Part shown: one piece after another, positions 17,908 to 25,177 of the stretch | How the letters are laid out: each line of letters begins with the position of its first letter | How positions within the stretch are numbered: the stretch's first letter is position 1 | Assembly: GCF_042646605.1 (NCBI RefSeq) | Contig: NZ_JBHRUG010000009.1 | Coordinates: 62,001 to 126,000 of the forward strand | Length of the DNA: 64,000 nucleotides | Direction of reading: 5' to 3' | DNA from: Litchfieldella rifensis | GTDB taxonomy: Bacteria > Pseudomonadota > Gammaproteobacteria > Pseudomonadales > Halomonadaceae | Notes under the pieces: generated by a model | The model's database searches: none | The model's input: the letters and a program-made list of their open reading frames with translations, nothing else | Told to the model about the DNA's origin: nothing | Made by a program: the position numbers and the translations under genes

Positions 17908-18314
17908 TTCCCTTGCGCGGTCTCGATCATCTGGTGCTGAGGGTCGTGAACCTCGACGCCATGCTGCACTTCTATGTCGATGCCTTGGGGTGTACGGTCG
18001 AGCGTCGCAACGACGAGCTCGGCCTGATCCAGTTGCGTGCCGGGGCCGCGCTGATCGACCTGGTGCCGGTCAGCGGCAAGCTGGGGCGCCAGGGCGGCGC
18101 GGCGCCGCAGCACGAAGGGCGCAACCTGGATCACTTCTGCCTGCGCGTCGAGCCCTTCAACGAGGACGCCATTCGCGAGTCTCTGGAGCCGCTGGGGATC
18201 GCCGTGGGCGAAGTGGCCTCGCGCTATGGTGCCGAAGGGGAGGGCCCATCGCTGTATCTCGCCGACCCGGAAGGCAATACGGTCGAGTTGAAGGGGCCAC
18301 CCTGGTCCCCATGA
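17904..18314 (+). CDS. VOC-superfamily (glyoxalase/dioxygenase fold) protein
   Basis: A 136-residue single VOC module pair. Probable metal ligands are His9 (LDHLVLRV), His about 76 (NLDHFCLRV) and Glu about 129 (GNTVELKGPP), the pattern of glyoxalase/bleomycin-resistance/extradiol enzymes. Length is normal for the stand-alone family of lactoylglutathione lyase-like proteins. Translationally coupled to TelA through an ATGA overlap, with AGGA just upstream. Reaction unknown; metalloenzyme detoxification is plausible given the neighbour, but this is inference. Confidence 0.85.
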   Translation: MIPLRGLDHLVLRVVNLDAMLHFYVDALGCTVERRNDELGLIQLRAGAALIDLVPVSGKLGRQGGAAPQHEGRNLDHFCLRVEPFNEDAIRESLEPLGIAVGEVASRYGAEGEGPSLYLADPEGNTVELKGPPWSP

Positions 18315-18341
18315 CCGCCATTCATGCAAGGAACGCCATCG

Positions 18342-19736
18342 ATGAGTGCCATCTCCGTTCCCCTCGAGCGCGCCCCTCGGCAACGCGCCTCGAGGAAGGA
18401 AATCTTCGGCTGGGCGATGTTCGACTTCGCCAACCAGGCCTATACGCTGCTGATCATCACCGTGGTGTTCGGCGAATTGTTCACCACGGTGATCGTCGGC
18501 GACCGCGGCGACAACTATCGCCTGGCCAATCTGCTGTGGAGCCTGGCGCTGGCGGTAAGCTATCTGCTGGTGGTCGTCACCGGCCCCATCTGCGGCGCGA
18601 TGATGGACTTCTCGGCGGCCAAGAAGCGCTTCCTGTTCATCAGTTATCTGGCCACCGTCGCCACCACCGCCATGCTGTATTTCGTGGCGCCGGGCTACGT
18701 GGTATTGGGGCTCGCCTTGATCGTGTTGTCCAACTATGCCTACTCGATGGGCGAGTCGTTCATCGCCGCCTTCCTGCCCGACCTGGGGCCACCCCGGGAT
18801 CTGGGCAAGATCTCCGGCTTCGGCTGGGCGCTGGGCTATGTCGGTGGACTGTTCGCCGCCGGTTTCACCCTAGTGGTGCTGGGTGAGGCCACGGCGGCGA
18901 ATTTCGAGCGCGTGCGCTGGGTGGGACCCTTCGCCGGAGGCTTCTTTCTGCTCACCGCGATTCCGACCTTCCTGTGGCTCAAGGAGCGCGGTACGCCGCA
19001 TCCCCTGCCGCCCGGTCACACCTACGTCAGCATCGCCCGCGAGCGGGTCGCCACGACCCTGCATGAGCTGAGGCGTTTCCGCGATCTGGGAATTTTCCTG
19101 GTGTCGCTGCTGTTCTCGATGGCCGGAATCTACATCATCATCGCCTTCGCCTTCATCTACGGCGCCCAGGTGATCGGCTGGGACGAGAATATCCGCAACA
19201 TCATGTTCATCATCGTGCAGATCACCGCCGCGGCGGGAGCCTTGGGCTTCGGCTTCATCCAGGATCGCATCGGCGCCAAGATCACCTACATCGGCACCCT
19301 GTTGTTGTGGGTGGCGGCGATCATCGCGATCTGGGCCACTCCGGAGGTCACGGCGTTTCTCAACACTCACTTGAACCTCGACTGGCAGGCCCAGCATCTG
19401 TTCCTGGTGGTGGGCTGCCTGGCCGGTCTCAGCCTGGGCTCCAGCCAGTCCGCCAGCCGAGCGCTGGTGGGGCTGTTCTCGCCACTGGAGAAGTCGGCGG
19501 AGTTCTTCGGTTTCTGGGGCCTGGCCAACAAGCTGGCCGGCGTCGGCGGCATCATCGGCCTGGGCCTGCTGCAGTCGGTGGTCGGCCTGCAGGCCTCGAT
19601 CCTATTATGCGCGGCGCTGTTCATCATCGCCATCCTGATCTGCCTGGCCGTCAACCAGGCGCGGGGTCAGCGCGTGGCCGAAGAGTGGGAGGCGCGGGCG
19701 GCGAGCAAACAGCGGGAGGGTGGGACTTCGGCCTGA
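18342..19736 (+). CDS. MFS transporter, UMF1 (Atg22-like) family
   Basis: A 464-residue, 12-helix inner-membrane transporter. The opening FGWAMFDFANQAYTLLIITVVFGELFTTVI is the hallmark of the UMF1 family, followed by GPICGAMMDFSAAKKRFLF between helices 2 and 3 and, later, GLSLGSSQSASRALVGLFSP. Some family members export amino acids from vacuoles, but bacterial substrates are unknown. The ATG at 18342 is selected because AAGGAA lies eight bases upstream; an ATG at 18324 would place that site inside the gene. It may be the end of the TelA-VOC transcript (27-base gap). Confidence 0.9.
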   Translation: MSAISVPLERAPRQRASRKEIFGWAMFDFANQAYTLLIITVVFGELFTTVIVGDRGDNYRLANLLWSLALAVSYLLVVVTGPICGAMMDFSAAKKRFLFISYLATVATTAMLYFVAPGYVVLGLALIVLSNYAYSMGESFIAAFLPDLGPPRDLGKISGFGWALGYVGGLFAAGFTLVVLGEATAANFERVRWVGPFAGGFFLLTAIPTFLWLKERGTPHPLPPGHTYVSIARERVATTLHELRRFRDLGIFLVSLLFSMAGIYIIIAFAFIYGAQVIGWDENIRNIMFIIVQITAAAGALGFGFIQDRIGAKITYIGTLLLWVAAIIAIWATPEVTAFLNTHLNLDWQAQHLFLVVGCLAGLSLGSSQSASRALVGLFSPLEKSAEFFGFWGLANKLAGVGGIIGLGLLQSVVGLQASILLCAALFIIAILICLAVNQARGQRVAEEWEARAASKQREGGTSA

Positions 19737-19806
19737 GCCGGAGCACCATCGGGCAGGGGATATTGGGCTACGCTGGAAGAATCCCGCCAGCCATGAGACT
19801 CCTGCC

Positions 19807-20394
19807 ATGGATCCCGTTATCCTGCGCGCCGTCGAGCGTATCCTCGTGGTGCTGTTCGCCGGCATGGCCATCTATCTGGGGTACCGGCTGTTCCTGGCGG
19901 TGCCGACCCAGCAGGATGCCGATGGCAAGGTAGTACTGCCCGGCGGCACCGAGGTGGTGCTGAGCCGCGTCGGTCCCGGCGCCTTCTTCGCCCTGTTCGG
20001 CACCATCGCCCTGGGGATGTCGCTGTTCTACCGGGTGGAGGTGACGCCGCTGACGATGTCGTCCCAGGAACTGACCGTGGAACGAGGTTACGTCGGCCTG
20101 ACCCCGACCCGGGTCGAAGTCGATCCTGCAGGTGAACAGACCCGATTGCGGGCGCTGTTCTTCACCCTCAACGAACTGGCCGACACCTCCGTGGCGGAGG
20201 ACAGCGCCGCCGCACGTCAGGGGCGCGACCTGCGTCAGACCAAGGTACGCCTGCTGCAGACGGTGTGGGACGAGGGCTGGGGGGACTTTCGTGGGTTTGC
20301 CGCCTGGGCCAACGGCCAGGACGCCCGCGGCGAACCGCCCGACTCGCGCTATACCGAGCCGGCTGCGCTGTTTCATCAAGGGCGGCTGCCGTGA
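19807..20394 (+). CDS. Small membrane protein of unknown function
   Basis: A 195-residue protein with two predicted membrane helices (about 8-28 and 52-72) and a soluble C-terminal half. I recognise no domain. Its stop shares one base with the start of the secreted peptidase gene (TGATG at 20392-20396), so the two are translationally coupled and probably act together. Start set at MDPVILRAVERIL because an in-frame upstream start adds 29 residues with no hydrophobicity or ribosome site support. Confidence 0.75.
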   Translation: MDPVILRAVERILVVLFAGMAIYLGYRLFLAVPTQQDADGKVVLPGGTEVVLSRVGPGAFFALFGTIALGMSLFYRVEVTPLTMSSQELTVERGYVGLTPTRVEVDPAGEQTRLRALFFTLNELADTSVAEDSAAARQGRDLRQTKVRLLQTVWDEGWGDFRGFAAWANGQDARGEPPDSRYTEPAALFHQGRLP

Positions 20395-21740
20395 TGCGGT
20401 GCCGGGCGGGTCTCATGCTGGGGGCATGGTTGCTGCTGATGGCGTTCCCGGCCGCCGCCCAGTTGCGACTGTATGATGATGATCTTCTGAATCACTGGGC
20501 GGCGATCACCCCGGCGGATATTCGCGCGCTCTACGCCGAGGATATCCGCCCGGCCCTGAGTGCCGAGGAGCGCCGCCGGCTGGACGACGTCGAGCTGGCC
20601 TTTCCCCTGCGCTGTCCCCTGATTGCCAGCGAGCCCTTCTGCTACTACCTGGTGACCTCAAGCGAAGGACAGCGGCGTGTGGTGATGTCGGTGGCGTCGC
20701 TGCGCGCCTTCGGCGATCTCGCTCTGGCGATGGCCTGGCTGCAGCTGACCGACCATGCCATCGATACTCCCAGTCAATATCTGGCCATGCTGCGTCATCG
20801 CCGGGCGGAGGAGTTCCCCGGCGGACGTTATCCGGCGCCGCTAGCGGTGCTGGGCATTCCCGAGGACGTACGCGAACAACCGGAGGTCATGGCGCTGTAC
20901 GGCAAGATCTACACCTCCTCGCTGGTCTTCGTGTTGCTGCACGAACTCGGGCATGCCTTGCATCGCCACCCCGGCTACGGACCCGAAGTTTCGCGGGAGC
21001 AGACGCGCCACAACGAGGCGGAGGCCGACGCCTTCGCGCTGGAGGTGATGGCACGGCTCGCCTATCCGCCCTTGGGCATGAGTGTCTTCTTTACCCTGAT
21101 GGCCCACTGGGAGCCCAATCGCTGGCACTTTACCGATGAAGCGAGCCATCGGGCGTATCTGGAGGCGGCCACCCATCCCCTGACCGCCGAGCGTCTGCGT
21201 CAACTGGCCGCGGCCCTCGCCGAACGTGACGACGATTTCGCCCGGGCCGAGCCGGACTTCGCCGCGGCTCGGGCCAGGGTCGCGGCCGTGGCGACGGAGA
21301 TCGACCGCTTGGCGGGCTTCATGGACGACCGCGATATCCAGGAGGGCATCGTGCGGACCGGCCGTGCCACCGGCGAGGCGATGCTGAAGCCGCGAAAGGT
21401 CGGAGAACTGGCTATCGAGCATTCCGTGAGCGCGGCAGGGCGGCCCTTCGAGGGCGAGTTCGAGGGAGTGCTCCGCGACAGTAGCGGGGAGTTACCGGTG
21501 CTGCTGGCTCTGGAACGCCATGGCGATCTGGTGCAGGGCTTTTTTACCTACGGGCTCGGCCTGGGACAGCTGCGGGGCGAAGTACGCGATGGTCGTCTGC
21601 ACTACGGCTGGACGCTGGGCGCGGATCAGGGACAGGGTGTGTTCGAGGCCAGCCCCGATGGCCAGCGACTCGATGGTACCTGGGGCCTCGAGCGCTCCAG
21701 CGATGACGGCGGCACGTGGGAGGCCTGGCGCAGCGACTAG
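20394..21740 (+). CDS. Exported HExxH zinc metallopeptidase-like protein
   Basis: A 448-residue protein with a clear signal peptide (MRCRAGLMLGAWLLLMAFPAAAQ, cut about residue 23). The zinc motif HELGH is at 183-187 and the probable third ligand lies in NEAEADAFALEVM about 20 residues later, the gluzincin-type spacing seen in M48 and IrrE/ImmA-like peptidases. The last 100 residues (about 345-448) form a separate beta-rich domain (EGEFEGVLRDSSGELPVLLALERHGD). Probably periplasmic. Co-translated with the small membrane protein upstream. Exact peptidase family is uncertain. Confidence 0.82.
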   Translation: MRCRAGLMLGAWLLLMAFPAAAQLRLYDDDLLNHWAAITPADIRALYAEDIRPALSAEERRRLDDVELAFPLRCPLIASEPFCYYLVTSSEGQRRVVMSVASLRAFGDLALAMAWLQLTDHAIDTPSQYLAMLRHRRAEEFPGGRYPAPLAVLGIPEDVREQPEVMALYGKIYTSSLVFVLLHELGHALHRHPGYGPEVSREQTRHNEAEADAFALEVMARLAYPPLGMSVFFTLMAHWEPNRWHFTDEASHRAYLEAATHPLTAERLRQLAAALAERDDDFARAEPDFAAARARVAAVATEIDRLAGFMDDRDIQEGIVRTGRATGEAMLKPRKVGELAIEHSVSAAGRPFEGEFEGVLRDSSGELPVLLALERHGDLVQGFFTYGLGLGQLRGEVRDGRLHYGWTLGADQGQGVFEASPDGQRLDGTWGLERSSDDGGTWEAWRSD

Positions 21741-21850
21741 TCACGCGCCTTGGGCCGTTGTTATTCGCCCCGAACCTGTCCGGTGTTGGCGGCGGCGACC
21801 GATAGGGGCAAGATATCGGTGACGGGGACCGCGGGTAGCGAGGAGGTGCG

Positions 21851-22375
21851 GTGGACGACGACGCGAAAGGGGTGCGGCGAACCGGCCTGGGCATGATGTT
21901 GCTGTTCTGGCTGTTGATGCTGTCTATCGGTTCCTGGTGGTTCCATGGCTACCTCGAGCAGCGCCGTAACCCCAATGCCCATCTGGTGCACGCAGTGGAG
22001 GGGAGCGAAGACGTCCTCCTGCAACGCAATGCCGCGGGCCACTTCGTGGCCACCGGGCGGATCAACGGCGAGCCCGTGGAGTTCCTGCTCGACACCGGGG
22101 CGACCTATCTCGCCGTGTCCACCGATCTCGCCGAGCGGCTGGGGCTGGAGCGTGGTCGCCCCGCCTATTTCCATACCGCCAATGGCCGCGTCGAGGGTTA
22201 CCTGACCCATCTCGACCGGGTCAGCCTGGGTGGCCTTTCGGTCCAGAACGTACGTGGCTCGATCAATCCCGGCATGAGTGGTGAGACCGCATTGCTGGGC
22301 ATGAGCTTCCTCAACCGTTTCGATATCGAGATCCGCGGCAGCCAAATGGTGTTGCGCCCGCCGGCGCGACAGTGA
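21851..22375 (+). CDS. Retropepsin-like aspartic protease, TIGR02281 type, membrane-anchored
   Basis: A 174-residue protein with one N-terminal membrane helix (about 12-32) and a periplasmic clan AA aspartic protease domain. The catalytic motif FLLDTGATYLAVS is at about 76-88; the matching LLGMSFLNRFDIEIRG close to the C-terminus completes the fold. These act as dimers. Start is a GTG: GAGGAGGTG ends five bases before it, whereas no ATG is suitably placed. It lies between the HExxH peptidase and the YihY gene in the same direction. Confidence 0.9.
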   Translation: MDDDAKGVRRTGLGMMLLFWLLMLSIGSWWFHGYLEQRRNPNAHLVHAVEGSEDVLLQRNAAGHFVATGRINGEPVEFLLDTGATYLAVSTDLAERLGLERGRPAYFHTANGRVEGYLTHLDRVSLGGLSVQNVRGSINPGMSGETALLGMSFLNRFDIEIRGSQMVLRPPARQ

Positions 22376-22412
22376 GACCGTCGGTTCGGTAACCGGACAG
22401 GGTGGTAAGGTC

Positions 22413-23366
22413 ATGCGAAACATATTCCGCAGCCGCCGGGCCGTGCGGCCGAGCGAGATTTCGCGCCTGGGCTGGCTGGATATCCTGTGGCGCGTGAGGC
22501 GGGAGATGGCCGATGACAACATCACCATGCTCGCCGCCGGCGCGGCGTTCTACGCCTTCCTGGCCGTGTTTCCCGCCATTGCCGCGATCATCTCGCTCTG
22601 GGCGTTGGTCCTCGACCCATTGGACATGGCCCGCCAGATCGCCGAGCTGAGCCGCTTCATTCCGCCGGGTGCTGCTTCCATCATCGAGGAACAGGCCAAC
22701 GAGATCAGTTCCAACACCCGAGCGGGTCTCAGTGTGACGGCCATTGCCAGTTTGCTGGTGGCGATGTACATCGCCTCCAAGGGCATCAGGGGCGTGATCG
22801 TGGGGTTGAATGTCGTCTATGGCGAGCAGGAGCGCCGCGGCTTTCTCCACAAGGCGCTGACCGTCTCGCTGCTGACGCTGGGCATGATCGTGCTGACGCT
22901 GGTCACTATCCCGTTCATCACGCTGTTTCCCCTGGCCATCGGCATGCTCGGGATCGACAGTACCCCGCTGAGGGTGATCGGCCTGTTGCGCTGGCCGATT
23001 CTGGTGCTGGTGATGATGTTCGCCATTGCGGTGCTCTATCGTTATGGCCCCTATCGCTCCCATCCACACTGGGAGTGGATCAGTGTCGGGACCGTCACCG
23101 CCACCTTGCTGTGGCTGCTTGGCTCGCTCGGTCTGTCGCTGTATGTGCGCTACTTCTCGAATCTGAGCGAGATCTACGGTTCCCTGGGGGCCGTGGTGGT
23201 ATTGTTGCTGTGGTTCTGGTTGTCCGCCTTCATGGTCCTGCTGGGCGCCGAACTCAACACCGCGATGGAGCGTCAGGCCCGACGGAATACCACGACCGGC
23301 ACACCGCGGTCGGTGGGGCGGCGCAGCGCTCATGCCGTGGATGCCGTCGGCGAAAAGCGCCCTTGA
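22413..23366 (+). CDS. YihY/BrkB-family inner-membrane protein
   Basis: A 317-residue protein with six membrane helices. Family marks are DNITMLAAGAAFYAFLAVFPAIAAIISLWALVLDP (about 35-70), YRYGPYRSHPHWEWISVGTVTATLLWL and LGAVVVLLLWFWLSAFMVLLGAELN near the end. Formerly called ribonuclease BN by mistake; the real function is unknown, possibly membrane lipid or transport related. The C-terminal 40 residues are Arg/Thr-rich and cytoplasmic. TAAGG precedes the ATG by seven bases. Confidence 0.93.
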   Translation: MRNIFRSRRAVRPSEISRLGWLDILWRVRREMADDNITMLAAGAAFYAFLAVFPAIAAIISLWALVLDPLDMARQIAELSRFIPPGAASIIEEQANEISSNTRAGLSVTAIASLLVAMYIASKGIRGVIVGLNVVYGEQERRGFLHKALTVSLLTLGMIVLTLVTIPFITLFPLAIGMLGIDSTPLRVIGLLRWPILVLVMMFAIAVLYRYGPYRSHPHWEWISVGTVTATLLWLLGSLGLSLYVRYFSNLSEIYGSLGAVVVLLLWFWLSAFMVLLGAELNTAMERQARRNTTTGTPRSVGRRSAHAVDAVGEKRP

Positions 23367-23485
23367 ACGGGGTCTCCCCTCAGTGAGGTGGTATTGGCCA
23401 CTGCTGCCATTGCCTCGGACATTGGCTGCCGGACTCCAGAGGTAGACGCTGGTCTGACAATGGGCCGTCTTGCTATCATGGATAA

Positions 23486-25177
23486 ATGAACAGTATCTCG
23501 CATGCTGGACCGGTAACGGCCTCCCTCGACGATCCCTTCTACTATCTGGCGAACTTCCGTTTCGTGCTGGCTTGGGTCGCCGAGCGTTACGGCGACCTGT
23601 TGAGCGATGCCGAGCGTGCCTTCCTGGCGGACTTTGCGCGCCTGCCGCGTCCCTCGCAGGCACTACTGGTGCGGATGGTGATGCGCAAGGGCACCTGCTT
23701 TCGCACCGGCAAGCTGCGTTATGCCGAGATCGGCGATCCCGAGGCCGCCCTGGCGCCGCTGAACGAAGGCGGTTGGGTAGAAGTCGATCCCGAACTCGAC
23801 CTCGAGGCGCTGTTCGCACTGCTGACCAAGGCCGAAATCGTTCAGGCCCTGAGGCACGAGATTGCCGCGGCCGGATTGCCTGCCAGCAGCGGCAAGGCGG
23901 TGCTGCGCGAGGCGTTGGAGGCGCTTCGGCTTTCACCGCGCCCGCTCTCCTCCTGGTGGTCGCAGGCCCCGGACCGGGTAGTGGAATTGACCCAGATGGC
24001 GATCTGCGATCGGCTGCGTCTGATGTTCTTCGGCAATCTGCGCCAGGACTGGGCGGAGTTCGTACTCGCCGAGCTTGGTCGGCAGCGCTTCGAGACGGTC
24101 GAGCTGTCGCGTGAGTCCCGCGCCTTCCAGACGCGGGAGGAGGTGGACGCTTACCTGGAGCTGCATCGGCTGCGCGAGCATCTGGAAGAGGGCGAGTCAC
24201 CGCAGGCGCTGTGGCAGGAGATGCCGACGACGCCTGCCAATCCCTGGCTCGAAGCACGCCGCGCCAAATTGCTGTTCCAGTTGGCGCGCGAGGCCGAACG
24301 CCGCCAGGAACACGTTCTGGCGCTGACGATCTATCCCGACTGCGGCCATCCCGAAGCTCGGGTGCGGCACCTGCGCCTGCTCGAGCGTCGCGGCGAGTTC
24401 GTCACCGCCCACACTCTGGCCGAACGGGCCGGGAAAGCCCCGCGCAGCGAGGCCGAGTCGCAGGCCCTCGAACGCCTGTTGCCGCGCCTGCGTCGCCGCC
24501 TGGGGCTGCCACCTGCCCCCCGGCCGCCGGAGCCCCGCATCGAGCGTCTCGAATTGTGTTTGCCGCCGTCAGCCGCAGGCGTCGAGGCGGCGGTGTGCGA
24601 GCATCTGAGCAGTGAGCGTGCCCCGGTCCACTACGTGGAGAATACCTTGATCGGCGGTCTCTTCGGCCTGCTGTGCTGGCGGGCAATCTTCGCCCCGTTG
24701 CCGGGCGCCTTCTTCCATCCGTTCCATACCGGCCCGGCGGATCTCGACCGCGAGGATTTCGTGGCGCGGCGTCGCGAAGTGTTCGACGCCTGCCTGGGAG
24801 AGCTGGACGATGGCCGCTACCGGGACAGTATCCGCCAGACCTACCGAGCCAAACAGGGAGTGGCCTCGCCATTCGTGCACTGGCCGCTGCTCAGCGAAAC
24901 GCTGCTGGAACAGGCTCTGGTCAGCCTGCCCGCGACCCATCTGAAACGACTCTTCGAACGCCTGCTGTGCGATCTCAAGGCCAATCGTGCCGGGCTGCCG
25001 GATCTGATCCAGCTGTGGCCGCCGGAGAAAGGGGAACCGGGGTGTTACCGGATGATCGAGGTCAAGGGGCCGGGCGACCGCCTGCAGGACAACCAGCGCC
25101 GCTGGCTGGCCTTCTTCCATCGGCACCAGATGCCGGTGACGGTGTGTCACGTCACTTGGCAGGACGGCGCGAGGTGA
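23486..25177 (+). CDS. FAN1-like VRR-NUC domain nuclease
   Basis: A 563-residue protein with a C-terminal VRR-NUC PD-(D/E)xK nuclease domain: GLPDLIQLWP, then YRMIEVKGPGDRLQDNQRRWLAFF, the catalytic Asp and Glu-x-Lys. The N-terminal 350 residues match the bacterial FAN1 layout (SAP-like and TPR-like helices, starting DPFYYLANFRFVLAWV). FAN1 enzymes are structure-specific nucleases that unhook DNA interstrand crosslinks. The stop overlaps the helicase gene start (GTGA at 25174-25177), so the two are translated together. No strong ribosome site upstream of the ATG. Confidence 0.93.
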   Translation: MNSISHAGPVTASLDDPFYYLANFRFVLAWVAERYGDLLSDAERAFLADFARLPRPSQALLVRMVMRKGTCFRTGKLRYAEIGDPEAALAPLNEGGWVEVDPELDLEALFALLTKAEIVQALRHEIAAAGLPASSGKAVLREALEALRLSPRPLSSWWSQAPDRVVELTQMAICDRLRLMFFGNLRQDWAEFVLAELGRQRFETVELSRESRAFQTREEVDAYLELHRLREHLEEGESPQALWQEMPTTPANPWLEARRAKLLFQLAREAERRQEHVLALTIYPDCGHPEARVRHLRLLERRGEFVTAHTLAERAGKAPRSEAESQALERLLPRLRRRLGLPPAPRPPEPRIERLELCLPPSAAGVEAAVCEHLSSERAPVHYVENTLIGGLFGLLCWRAIFAPLPGAFFHPFHTGPADLDREDFVARRREVFDACLGELDDGRYRDSIRQTYRAKQGVASPFVHWPLLSETLLEQALVSLPATHLKRLFERLLCDLKANRAGLPDLIQLWPPEKGEPGCYRMIEVKGPGDRLQDNQRRWLAFFHRHQMPVTVCHVTWQDGAR

